Source: CBDUXP01 sp965371225 [NCBI: uncultured bacterium]
Lineage (GTDB): Bacteria > Abyssobacteria > SURF-5 > CBDUXP01
Length of the DNA: 64,000 nt
Assembly (NCBI GenBank): GCA_965371225.1
Contig: CBDUXP010000017.1
Span: forward strand, 1-64,000
Reading direction: 5' to 3'
Within the stretch, counting starts at the first letter, position 1. Each line of letters opens with the position of its first letter. Positions 16,998-25,528 of this stretch are shown here, piece by piece. Made by a program: the position numbers and the translations under genes. The notes under the pieces were generated by a model that worked only from the letters and a program-made list of their open reading frames with translations, was not told where the DNA came from and did not search any database.

Positions 16998-19256
16998 TCA
17001 TACGCCCAAGAGCCGGAGTTGATTCACGTGTACCGGCTCCACCGTGCCCGTGAGGATGCCGGCGAGCCGCGGGGCCAGGCTGGAGTATCGCTGGTGGGCG
17101 CGCTGCTGCCTGACGGCCATCTCCAAGGCGCGCTCCGTGCCCACCAGGACCACGAGGCGCTTGCCGCGTGTCAATCCCGTGTACAGCAGGTTGCGGTCGA
17201 GGAGCATGAAATGCTGCGTCAGCACCGGGAGAATGACCGCGGGATATTCGCTGCCTTGCGCCTTGTGCACCGTGACCGCGTACGCGAGCGTGAGTTCGTC
17301 CAACTCCGCGGATTCGTAGAGCAACGTCTCGGAGTCGAACGCGACGCGCAGCTCCTGCGCCTCGGCCCGGGCCTCCACGACGCGGCCCAAGTCCCCGTTG
17401 AAGACCCCCTTGTCATAGTTGTTGCGCAGTTGGATGACTTTGTCCCCCTCGCGATACACCCGGGCGCCCCGTGTGAGGCTGCGCCCTTCGGGATTCAGGA
17501 GGGCTTGCAGTTGCGTGTTGAGATTCGCGACGCCTACCACGCCCTTGTGCACGGGGCACAGCACCTGTACGTCCGCCACCCGGTCGCACCCGAGCCGGTG
17601 CGGAATGAACTCCGCGTGGAGGCCCCGGATAATATCCACCACTTCTTCGGGTTCGCTCGCCGTGATCCAGAGGCAGTCGACCCCGCTGCCCGCTTCGTCC
17701 ACCGAGTGAATTTTGGGCACGCGCCCCTGCTGCATCTCGTGCGCGTGCGCGACAATGGCGCTCTCGGCCTTCTGCCGCATGATTTCCCGCAACCGCACCA
17801 CCGGCACCGTGCCGGATTCCAGGAAGTCGCGTAGCACTTGACCGGGCCCCACGGAGGGCAATTGATCGGCGTCACCCACGAACACCAGGGCGGCGTGCGG
17901 CGGCAGCGCTTCCAGCAACGCGGCGGCCAACGGCAGGTCCACCATCGAGACCTCGTCAATAATGAAGAGGTCCCCCACCAACGGGTGCTCCAGGCCGCGC
18001 ATGAAGCCGCCCTGCCGGGGGTTGAATTCCAGAAGCCGGTGCAGCGTCTTCGCCGGCAGGCCGGTCACGTCGCTCATGCGATTCGCCGCGCGGCCCGTAG
18101 GTGCGGCGAGCACCACCTGCATCTGCTTGGCGCGATAGATGGCGCAGACGGCGCGGAGGATCGTGGTCTTGCCCGTGCCCGGCCCGCCAGTGATCGCGAG
18201 CACCTTGTCGCTTGCCACGCGGCGAACGCATTCGCGCTGCGCCTCGGTGAGCGTGAGCAGTTCCCGCTCCTCGAACCATTGGATGGCGCGCTCCACCTTG
18301 ATCTCCGGCAGGCGCGAGCGCCCGAACCGCAGGGACTCGAGCGCGCAGGTCAACCGCACTTCCGCGGCGTGCAGCTCGGGCAGGTAGCAGCGGCGTCCCG
18401 GGCCCACCGTGCCGTCCTCCAGGGCTTCCCCTTCACGCAAGATGCGTTGTTCGTCGATGAGCGTCTCCAGTTCCCCGCGCGGATCGCCGCTGTCCTCTCC
18501 CAGGAGTTCGTGCGCCTGCGCGAGGAGGTGGTCCTCGGGCACGTGCGTGTGGCCCTGCTCCGCGGCGGTGACCAGCGCGTGCAACAGTCCGGCGCGGCGC
18601 CGCTCCGGCGCGTCGTGCCCTATGCCCAGTCGCGACGCGATGCCGTCGGCCGTCCTGAAGCCGATGCCGTAGATGTCGCTCACCAGGCGGTAGGGGTCGC
18701 GCTGCACGATGTGCGCCGCCTGCGTGCCGTAGAGCTTGTAGATGCGCGCGGCGAGGCCCGGGTTCACGCCGTGCCCTTGGAGAAAGACCATGACTTCGCG
18801 GATGCCCTGCTGCTCGCGCCAGGCCTCGGCGATTTGCCGCCGGCGTTTAGGGCCGATGCCGCCCACCTCCGCCAAGCGGTGGGCGTGGTTGGTGATCACG
18901 TCCAGCGTGTCCTCGCCGAACGCGGCCACCAGCCGCTTGGCCATGACGGGCCCGATGCCCTTGATCATGCCCGAGCCCAGGTAGCCTTCGATGCCTTCGA
19001 TCGTGCTCGGCGCCGTCGCCTCGCAGTGGTCCGCCTCGAACTGGTCGCCGAACTTCTTGTGCGTCACCCAGCGGCCGCGCACGCGCAGGTTTTCGCCCTG
19101 GTTGATGGGCCAGAGTTTGCCCACGACGGTCGTCAGGCCGCTCTTCCCCGCCTCCCGGAGCCGGAGCACCACGTACCGCGTGTCCTCGTTGGCGAACGTC
19201 AATCGCTCGACCGCGCCTTCGATGGTGGTGCGGGGCGCTCTCGTATTGCTGGGCAT
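16998..19256 (-). CDS. recD2: ATP-dependent RecD2-type DNA helicase
   Basis: 752 residues. 5'-3' superfamily 1B helicase in DNA repair. An N-terminal OB-like domain (TTVVGKLWPINQGENLRV) is followed by helix-hairpin-helix motifs (GIKGIGPVMAKRL, VGGIGPKRRRQI), Walker A GGPGTGKTTI, DExx box IIDEVSMVD, GDADQLPSVGPG, and the C-terminal VHKAQGSEYPAVILP and YTGLTRGKRLVV. Length and order match stand-alone RecD2, not RecD of RecBCD. ATG 19256 is preferred, with AAGG upstream; an in-frame ATG at 19283 exists. Confidence 0.94.
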   Translation of the reverse strand: MPSNTRAPRTTIEGAVERLTFANEDTRYVVLRLREAGKSGLTTVVGKLWPINQGENLRVRGRWVTHKKFGDQFEADHCEATAPSTIEGIEGYLGSGMIKGIGPVMAKRLVAAFGEDTLDVITNHAHRLAEVGGIGPKRRRQIAEAWREQQGIREVMVFLQGHGVNPGLAARIYKLYGTQAAHIVQRDPYRLVSDIYGIGFRTADGIASRLGIGHDAPERRRAGLLHALVTAAEQGHTHVPEDHLLAQAHELLGEDSGDPRGELETLIDEQRILREGEALEDGTVGPGRRCYLPELHAAEVRLTCALESLRFGRSRLPEIKVERAIQWFEERELLTLTEAQRECVRRVASDKVLAITGGPGTGKTTILRAVCAIYRAKQMQVVLAAPTGRAANRMSDVTGLPAKTLHRLLEFNPRQGGFMRGLEHPLVGDLFIIDEVSMVDLPLAAALLEALPPHAALVFVGDADQLPSVGPGQVLRDFLESGTVPVVRLREIMRQKAESAIVAHAHEMQQGRVPKIHSVDEAGSGVDCLWITASEPEEVVDIIRGLHAEFIPHRLGCDRVADVQVLCPVHKGVVGVANLNTQLQALLNPEGRSLTRGARVYREGDKVIQLRNNYDKGVFNGDLGRVVEARAEAQELRVAFDSETLLYESAELDELTLAYAVTVHKAQGSEYPAVILPVLTQHFMLLDRNLLYTGLTRGKRLVVLVGTERALEMAVRQQRAHQRYSSLAPRLAGILTGTVEPVHVNQLRLLGV

Positions 19257-19707
19257 AGAGGGCCTTGATCTTATCCGAGGCATATTCTGAGGGGCAGATT
19301 CTCCATTTTTGGCCTCTTGGGCAAGCACTTTTGGCCTATCGCCTTGGCGGGGGCCCGCGGACCAGGGGTACGGTTCATTAATGGTGCGAAACCCCTGGGA
19401 TTTTCGGCGCCTGGGCCGCTGGCGCACCGGTGATGTGCGCGCAGAGGGCGGCACTGCCGCGCCGGTTGCTCCGCCCGAACCACTTGCCGAGGAACCGCTG
19501 GACTGGCCGCTGACCGCAGAGGCCGCGCTGCCGGACGCGAACGTTCCGGTACAGCCGCTGCGCTGGCAGCCGGTCGTGGCGCCGCCCGCCCCGCCGGCGG
19601 AGGCGCCGGTCGCTCCGCCCGAACCAGCGAACGCGCCATCGAGTCCGTTTACGAGTACCCCGTTCGCATCAGTACCGGCGCGCCCGCGCGTGCGCTACCA
19701 TGGCGCG
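19257..19707. other. Divergent region between recD2 and the YfhO-type gene
   Basis: The plus frame is open from 19309 and from ATG 19381, and would give the YfhO protein a 109-residue Pro/Ala-rich extension. A 15-base direct repeat GCTCCGCCCGAACCA occurs near 19468-19482 and 19613-19627. There is no domain in the extension and no good ribosome site, so it may be non-coding DNA that is stop-free only because of high GC. Promoters for both genes should lie here. Confidence 0.4.
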
Positions 19708-21948
19708 ATGGGAACGGCCCGGGCCGGGGCGAACGGCGACACGCTCCGGCGGTGGCTCGCGCGATTGCAGCGCGATGGGGTCGTCCTCGCCCCCCTGTTG
19801 GCGATCACCCTGCTGTACTTCTGGCCGCTCCTGACGTCCGCCAACGTGATCTACGGCGGGGGGGACATCACGCGCCAGTTCTATTTGGGCAAGCTGGCAG
19901 CGGTGGCGGAGCTGCAGGCGGGGCGGCTGCCCCTGTGGCTCCCGACGGTGTTCTGTGGCGTCCCGCTGTTGGGATCGCTGCTGGACACGTCCTTCCACCC
20001 GTGGGACTTGGTGGCCGGGTTGGCGAACCTGCCCATCCCGGTCATCTTCAACGTGGGCCTGCTGCTGCACCTGATCATCGGGCAGGTGGGGGCGTACGTC
20101 TGGGTGCGGCAAGACTCGCTGCGCCGGTTGCCGGCGGCGTTGGCCGCGTGTTGGATCTGGAATCCGTTCGTCTTGAACTCGATCGTCATCGGCGACAGCA
20201 ACAACATCCGCGCCCTGTTGCTGGCGCCCGCGATCCTGGCGGCGCTCGAACGGGGGTTGGACCGCGGGCGTTTCCACCGTGTGTGGCTCGTGTACGGCGC
20301 GCTCCAGGCCCTGCAGTTCCTGACGGGCGGGTGGCAGTTTGCGTTTTACACGGGCGTCGTGGGTGGCTTGACAGCAGCGGGCACGTTCCTGCACCGGCGC
20401 GGCCGCGAACCGCACCGCACCTATTCCGCGCGCTTGCGGTGGTGGCTCATCGGAACGGCGCTGGCGCTCACGCTGCCCATGGTGCAGTTGCTGCCGGGCC
20501 TCGAGTATGCGGCCCACAGCGTGCGCGGCGGCACGGACATGGTGTGGTCGGAGGTCTGGGGGATCCATCCGGGCCTCTTGCTGAGTTACGTGGCACCATT
20601 CATAAACCCTGAGGATTCCATGCTGGTGTACTGGGGTATCGCCCCGCTGGCGTTCGCCGGGATTGGCGTGGTGGCGTGGCGGCACCCGCGCCGCTGGTGG
20701 TACGTGGGGCTGCTGGTGGCGTCCCTGGTGCTCTGTATCGGGTCGGACTGGTGGATCTCGGGATGGCTGAACTCGCTACCGATTCTGCGCAACCTCCGGG
20801 GCCCGTTCCGGATTGCGCTGATCGCCAACTTGATGCTTGTGCGCCTTGCGGCGGGTGGGATCTCTGCCACGCTCGACCGGATTGAACACCAGCGGCACGT
20901 GGCGCGTTGGGCCCTGGGCGCGCGCCAAACCGCCGCCGTGCTGATTGGCCTGGTCCTCTGCACGCTGGTGTGGTGGCCGCGGTCGGCGTTCTTCGGCCAA
21001 TGGGCGGACGCGCTGCCGACCGCGGTGATGTGGGGCCTGACTGGCGTGGCGCTGGCCGCATTGCTGCGGCGGCCGCGCGTGTGGGTCCTGGCGGGTCTGC
21101 TGGCGTTGGCGCCACTGGATTGGGCGGTGCATCTCGCGCAGTACTGGCGCCCCCAGGACACGGCCGCCTTCAGCGCAGATGCGACCGTGGCGCAGCTCAA
21201 CGAACGGGAGCAGGATGCGTTCTATCGCGTGTGGCTGCGCGGGACACCCGCGGCCAATTACTTCGCCCAGTTCGGCATCCCTAGCGTGGCCGGGCACCAG
21301 CAGGTTCCGCTGCGCCGCGCGGCTACCTTCGCCCAGGCGCTGTCGCTGACGGACACGCGGCTGCTGCACTTGACGCAGACCCGCTACGTCCTGACCTACC
21401 TGCCTCGGACCGATGGGTCCCTCGGGCCGCCGATCCGCGCGGCCAAGGATGTGGAAGTCCGCATCGTCAAAGGCGACCCGGTGGCGCGGTACGACGTGCG
21501 GGGCGTCGGGCGGTGGTTCCCGACGGATGGGCCCCTGTGGGAACATATGCAATCGAACGATTGGGATCCCCGTACGAGTCCGGTGCTGCTTGAGGGGGCG
21601 CCGCCGCCGACACCGCGCGCGCTGGGCGCCGGGGGGACGGTGCAGGTCGCAAGCGAGACGGCTGCGGAACGCCGGCTCCACGTGCAGGCGGACGGCCCCG
21701 GGTACCTCGTGATTGCGGACACGTGGTTCCCCCACTGGTCGGCGACCGTCGACGGTGAGGCGCAACCGGTCCTGCGTGCGAATTACCTCTTCCAGGCGGT
21801 GCCGGTGCCGGACGGCATCTCGACCGTCGTGCTCCGCTACGCGCCCCCGTCGATTCGCATCGGGCTGTTCACTTCGGGGATGGCGCTGTTCGTGTTCGGG
21901 CTGGCGTACAGCAGCGCGCACCGCCGCGACCGCCGTGGCGTGGCGTAA
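19708..21948 (+). CDS. YfhO-family GT-C membrane protein
   Basis: 746 residues from ATG 19708 (alternative ATG 19381). A dozen or so membrane segments follow YFWPLLTSANVIYGGGD, an acidic first loop as in GT-C enzymes. The C-terminal extracytoplasmic domain ends with GYLVIADTWFPHWSATVDG and VVLRYAPPS, the usual YfhO ending. YfhO proteins of Firmicutes glycosylate teichoic acids with polyprenyl-linked sugars; the acceptor here is unknown. A paralogue lies at 36280-38667. The gene converges on the ABC-binding-protein gene, 20 bases between stops. Confidence 0.82.
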   Translation: MGTARAGANGDTLRRWLARLQRDGVVLAPLLAITLLYFWPLLTSANVIYGGGDITRQFYLGKLAAVAELQAGRLPLWLPTVFCGVPLLGSLLDTSFHPWDLVAGLANLPIPVIFNVGLLLHLIIGQVGAYVWVRQDSLRRLPAALAACWIWNPFVLNSIVIGDSNNIRALLLAPAILAALERGLDRGRFHRVWLVYGALQALQFLTGGWQFAFYTGVVGGLTAAGTFLHRRGREPHRTYSARLRWWLIGTALALTLPMVQLLPGLEYAAHSVRGGTDMVWSEVWGIHPGLLLSYVAPFINPEDSMLVYWGIAPLAFAGIGVVAWRHPRRWWYVGLLVASLVLCIGSDWWISGWLNSLPILRNLRGPFRIALIANLMLVRLAAGGISATLDRIEHQRHVARWALGARQTAAVLIGLVLCTLVWWPRSAFFGQWADALPTAVMWGLTGVALAALLRRPRVWVLAGLLALAPLDWAVHLAQYWRPQDTAAFSADATVAQLNEREQDAFYRVWLRGTPAANYFAQFGIPSVAGHQQVPLRRAATFAQALSLTDTRLLHLTQTRYVLTYLPRTDGSLGPPIRAAKDVEVRIVKGDPVARYDVRGVGRWFPTDGPLWEHMQSNDWDPRTSPVLLEGAPPPTPRALGAGGTVQVASETAAERRLHVQADGPGYLVIADTWFPHWSATVDGEAQPVLRANYLFQAVPVPDGISTVVLRYAPPSIRIGLFTSGMALFVFGLAYSSAHRRDRRGVA

Positions 21949-21968
21949 CGCGGTCATCGGCCCGCGCG

Positions 21969-22958
21969 CTACTCGAAGACGGTTGTCGCGCTCTTTAGGA
22001 CGGCAGGCGTAAACGTGTGGCCGATATGCTGCGCGATGCGGGCGTTGAGGATGAGTTGCACCTCCTCAGGCACGGCCACGGCGATATCGGCGGGCGCGGT
22101 CCCGCTGATGACGCGGGCGGCCAGGGCGCCCGCCTGGCGCCCGTTCGCGTCATAGTCCACGGCCAGCGCGAACAGGAAGCCTGCCTTGCAGTGTCTCCGG
22201 GACAGTCCCATGGTCGGCAGGCGGGCCCGCAGGCTGGCCTTCAGAATGATGGTCGTGGTGGCGGGGTTCAGCACGGTGGGATCCGCGACGGTCCAGAGAC
22301 CGTCCACGTCGGCGGCCAGCAGCCGTTCCAGCGCGGCCGGCACGTCCTGCGGCTCGGACACGGCGGCCACCTCCAGGGTGAGGCCGAGCGATTTGGCGGC
22401 GGCTTTTGCTTCGGCCACGAGGCCGCCGGTCTGGTCCGGATTACTGAGCACGCCGAGACGCCGGGCGTCGGGGACCACCTCCTTGAACTTGCGAAATTGC
22501 AGGTCGAACGGAATATCGATCGCCGCGCCGGTTACGTTCCCCCCATGGCGGGTCAGCCGGGGGATGATGCCCGTGCGGACGGGATTCAGCACCATCGCGA
22601 ACACGATGGGGATATTGGGGAACGCGCGTTTGGAAAAGCGGGTGGCTTCGGACCCGATCGCGACCACCAGGGCGGGCTCGTAGGCCCGGATTTCCGCCAT
22701 GGCCGCTTCCCGCCCGCGCTCTTCCCCGTCCAACACGACTTCCCGTAGCTTCAGGCGCATGCCTGAGCTGCGTATGGCCTCCTTCACGCCTCGACCGGCC
22801 TGCCGGAACGGCGCGAGGTTCTGCCGGAGCACCACGACCCGCGGCTCGGTATCGGCGGCCGGTGCGCGACCGACGAACCCGAACACGCACGCCGCCGCGC
22901 ACAGCGCCGCGATGGCGTGTCGGCGCACGGTGGGACATGGGCTTACCTGTCGGGTCAT
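21969..22958 (-). CDS. ABC-type substrate-binding protein (ABC_sub_bind family)
   Basis: 329 residues with a signal peptide ending near AAACVFGFVGRAPAA. The two-lobed fold is suggested by PALVVAIGSEATRF, FAMVLNPVRTG, RLGVLSNPDQTGG and VDGLWTVADPTVL, matching the PF04392-type family that binds small organic ligands. No permease or ATPase gene is adjacent. It starts 12 bases after the TonB-receptor stop, so the two are likely one unit, perhaps handling the same ligand in outer membrane and periplasm (inference). Confidence 0.82.
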   Translation of the reverse strand: MTRQVSPCPTVRRHAIAALCAAACVFGFVGRAPAADTEPRVVVLRQNLAPFRQAGRGVKEAIRSSGMRLKLREVVLDGEERGREAAMAEIRAYEPALVVAIGSEATRFSKRAFPNIPIVFAMVLNPVRTGIIPRLTRHGGNVTGAAIDIPFDLQFRKFKEVVPDARRLGVLSNPDQTGGLVAEAKAAAKSLGLTLEVAAVSEPQDVPAALERLLAADVDGLWTVADPTVLNPATTTIILKASLRARLPTMGLSRRHCKAGFLFALAVDYDANGRQAGALAARVISGTAPADIAVAVPEEVQLILNARIAQHIGHTFTPAVLKSATTVFE

Positions 22959-22970
22959 CCGGTCAGGTTC

Positions 22971-25064
22971 CTAGAACTTCCACAACCCGTTGACGAATAC
23001 GGAGCGCTCCAGCGGCAGGCCGAGCGGATGCTCACGATGCCGATCGTTGAAGAGGTTGAACGCCGTTACTGACAGCTCCAGGTCCGGCTCTTCCAGGCGG
23101 TAGGCCAGGCGCGCGTCCCAGCGGACGTAGCCGTCCACATCCACCACCAACGTCGCGGGGCTGACCGGCGGGGCAAGACTGGGGGCGGGGTTCAACGCAT
23201 CCTCGCGGAGGTTGTCCACGTAGTGGACCTGCACCATGGCGGACCAGCCCGTGTTCCAGTCGGCGAACACGCCGGCGTTCACCTTGTGCAACGGCGCCGA
23301 TCGGATCTTGTCGCCGCGATCCTGATGCCCGCCCAGGACGTCGTCGTTCTGCGCGCGGAAGTACAGCAACGAATAGTTGATGTACGGACGCAGCCACGGC
23401 CTCCAGTAGTACTCCACCTCAATCTCGCCACCGACCTGGTCGGCGTCGCCAACGTTATCGAACCCGAACAGGCCCGGCGCCGGTGAGACGAACTCGATGA
23501 CGTCTTCCAGAGCGTTGTAGAAGACGTCAGTCTTTACGTGGAGCGTGCCGTCCAAGTATCGGCCGTCGTAGCCGACTTCGAAGGAGGTGATTTCCTGGGG
23601 ATCGAGGTTGCGGTTGCCGTTCGCGATGACTTGGAGCGGTACGGGCAGCCCCCCGGTCGGTTGGCCGCCGCTGATGCTGATGAAGTTCTCCACCTGCGTG
23701 GGATCGCGAAACGCCTGGCTGACGGCCGCCCGGAACACGTGGTTGGCCCGCCACTGGTACACCGCCGCCAGGCGCGGCGACACCGTCACGCCCGTCAGCT
23801 GCCGGTGGTCGACTCGCACGCTGCCGGTGAGCGTCAGATCATCCGTCAGCGCCCATTCGTCCTGGAGGAACGCGTTGAAGATGTCCAGGTGCTCGTTCTT
23901 GCCGAAAATGTTGCGGCCGCGGATTTGGTTGTAGCGGTAGCCGCCGCCCCAGGTGATCGTGTGGCGGTCGAACAGCTCGAGCGTGTGCTGGAGCTCGACG
24001 TTGAACACATTGTTTACGAGCTGGGTGCGCCCCTGCGGGTTGACGGGGGTCGCCACCACGCCGGGCGCCGGCACAAGCACAAAGATCGCACCGTTCGGGA
24101 ACGGGTCGAGCAACGCGTTCGACACGTGGCCATCGAAGCGATTGTAGAAGAGCTGCGCTTCCCAATCGCCGTACGTGAGTACGCTCTGAAAAAACGCCTG
24201 CTGCTGTTCGTGCTCGAACCTGCCCAGCCCGGTGAAGATGTTGCCGTCGGAATCGTCAACTCCGGCGCTGATGCGAATGCGCTCGTCCTCGGCGAACTCG
24301 TAGACGTGCGTCGAGTAGACCTTGAGGTTTTCGCGCGCGTTCCTCCTCCGTGGGTCGAACTCGTTGATCTCGTCCCAGCTCGCCACCACCTTGTAGCGCC
24401 ATTTGTCCTGGCTGCCGGCGTGAATGTAGGTTGCGACGTACCGGTCCTGTGTGCCGAAGGTCGTCGACAGCGTGTTCGCCGGATGGGCGTCCGGATCCTT
24501 GGTGATGATGTTCACGATGCCCGCGTACGCGTTGGCGCCGTAGAGTGGGCTGGCCGGACCGCGGATGATCTCGATACGCTCGATGTCCTCCATCACCACC
24601 GGCAGCGCATCCCACAACACCACGCCGAAAAAGTCGAGGTACACCGTGCGCCCGTCGATCAGCACGAGCATCTCCGCGTTGGCGGCGTCGGCCGGAAAGC
24701 GGGCGGCCACGTTCACGTCCGAGTTGCTGATGCGGTTGACATTGATGCCCGGTACGTTGCGCAGCACGTCCGTGATCGTGCGCGCGCCCTGGCGCTTGAT
24801 GTCCGCCGCCGTGATCACGCTGATGCTGGCAGGCGCCAACGTGATCGGTTGTTCGTGCTTCGTCGCCAGCGTGACCGTGGGGATGTCCTGAAAGAGCAGC
24901 AGCTCCGGACTGAGTTCGCCCGCCTCCCCTCCCAACGCGTCGAGATCGAGCAGGCCCTCCAGTTCGTCGCCTGCCCAGGCTATGCCGGGGCCGGCGCCCA
25001 CCAGTGCGGCGAACACCCAGGCCGCAGCCCATCGTCGTATGCCCTGTCGTTTTGCGTTTCTCAC
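22971..25064 (-). CDS. TonB-dependent outer-membrane receptor
   Basis: 697 residues from the GTG at 25064, chosen because AAGGAGG sits five bases upstream and a clean signal peptide follows (RRWAAAWVFAALVGAG...AWA). A plug domain has a TonB-box-like PTVTLATK, ISVITAADIKRQGARTI, LVLIDGRTVY and IEIIRGPASPLYGANAYAG, then a beta-barrel ending in ...VFVNGLWKF with terminal aromatic Phe. It imports a chelate or cofactor across the outer membrane using TonB energy. Ligand is unknown. A ~165-base leader precedes it and an ABC binding protein follows. Confidence 0.93.
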   Translation of the reverse strand: MRNAKRQGIRRWAAAWVFAALVGAGPGIAWAGDELEGLLDLDALGGEAGELSPELLLFQDIPTVTLATKHEQPITLAPASISVITAADIKRQGARTITDVLRNVPGINVNRISNSDVNVAARFPADAANAEMLVLIDGRTVYLDFFGVVLWDALPVVMEDIERIEIIRGPASPLYGANAYAGIVNIITKDPDAHPANTLSTTFGTQDRYVATYIHAGSQDKWRYKVVASWDEINEFDPRRRNARENLKVYSTHVYEFAEDERIRISAGVDDSDGNIFTGLGRFEHEQQQAFFQSVLTYGDWEAQLFYNRFDGHVSNALLDPFPNGAIFVLVPAPGVVATPVNPQGRTQLVNNVFNVELQHTLELFDRHTITWGGGYRYNQIRGRNIFGKNEHLDIFNAFLQDEWALTDDLTLTGSVRVDHRQLTGVTVSPRLAAVYQWRANHVFRAAVSQAFRDPTQVENFISISGGQPTGGLPVPLQVIANGNRNLDPQEITSFEVGYDGRYLDGTLHVKTDVFYNALEDVIEFVSPAPGLFGFDNVGDADQVGGEIEVEYYWRPWLRPYINYSLLYFRAQNDDVLGGHQDRGDKIRSAPLHKVNAGVFADWNTGWSAMVQVHYVDNLREDALNPAPSLAPPVSPATLVVDVDGYVRWDARLAYRLEEPDLELSVTAFNLFNDRHREHPLGLPLERSVFVNGLWKF

Positions 25065-25100
25065 CTTGGCCTCCTTCACCCGGTACCACGCGTGAGCGAG

Positions 25101-25230
25101 CCGCATACGACTGGGCACCCGCTCACGTTCCTCTCAGCGCCGGGCTTCCGCTTCTGTCTCCCTTGGGGCACCACGATGGGCCCCCCGCCTCGCCCCTGGC
25201 CTGCCTTGTATACCGCCTGGGGGTAGCAGT
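25101..25230 (-). promoter_or_regulatory. Structured leader of the TonB-receptor gene, cobalamin-riboswitch-like (tentative)
   Basis: Read on the minus strand, the leader has GGTGCC at 25172-25167, AAGGGAG next to it, then GGAAGCCCGGCGCTGA, GTGAGCGGG and CAGTCGTATGCGG (25113-25101). These resemble, in order, blocks of cobalamin riboswitches, but the core GCAACTG element is imperfect. A GTGAGCG/CGCTCAC hairpin also lies close to the ribosome site and could block it. TPP was considered and dropped because GAACCTGA is absent. A receptor plus binding protein is a typical target for such control. Confidence 0.33.
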
Positions 25231-25236
25231 AATGGC

Positions 25237-25265
25237 AGGATACAACTTCCGTCCGTCACATGCAA
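25237..25265 (-). promoter_or_regulatory. Sigma70-like promoter for the TonB-receptor operon
   Basis: On the minus strand TTGCAT (25265-25260), 17 bases, then TATCCT (25242-25237). Both boxes are partial matches with ideal spacing. The predicted start gives a leader of about 165 bases before the GTG, long enough for a structured RNA. Confidence 0.42.
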
Positions 25266-25381
25266 CGCATAAAGGGCTGGCAGTGCTAGACTTGCTACTC
25301 CGGGCGTAGCGAGACTGCGCCGCCATCCCGGCCTGTCCGCGGACCGTACACGACCACTACCCTGCCCCAAGCCTCACCCCA

Positions 25382-25515
25382 ATCGAACGGCTACTCGTGG
25401 CCGGGGCGGGCCTCATGGGCCTTGGGATAGCCCAGGTGGCCGCCACACCACCTTGCCGTCACCCTCTACGATATCAGCGAGGACATCCTCAGCACCTCCC
25501 TCCAGCATCTGGGCT
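25382..25515 (+). pseudogene. Decayed 5' fragment of a 3-hydroxyacyl-CoA dehydrogenase gene
   Basis: Plus strand from 25382 reads IERLLVAGAGLMGLGIAQVAA, the N-terminal NAD-binding start of 3-hydroxyacyl-CoA dehydrogenases (GxGxxGxGIAQ). After about 25445 the expected continuation, VTLYDISEDILSTSLQHLG, appears in a different frame, so there is a frameshift. Similarity stops near 25515, at the end of the metallophosphoesterase gene. Only about 45 codons remain of a roughly 280-codon gene. It is a relic that shows a former fatty-acid gene at this spot. Confidence 0.75.
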
Positions 25516-25528
25516 GCCCCCCCGCCGG

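Noticed and set aside
25064-25173. TPP riboswitch suggested by GCTGAGAGG in the TonB leader
   Set aside because: The required GAACCTGA and the downstream TPP core are absent, and no thiamine gene is adjacent.
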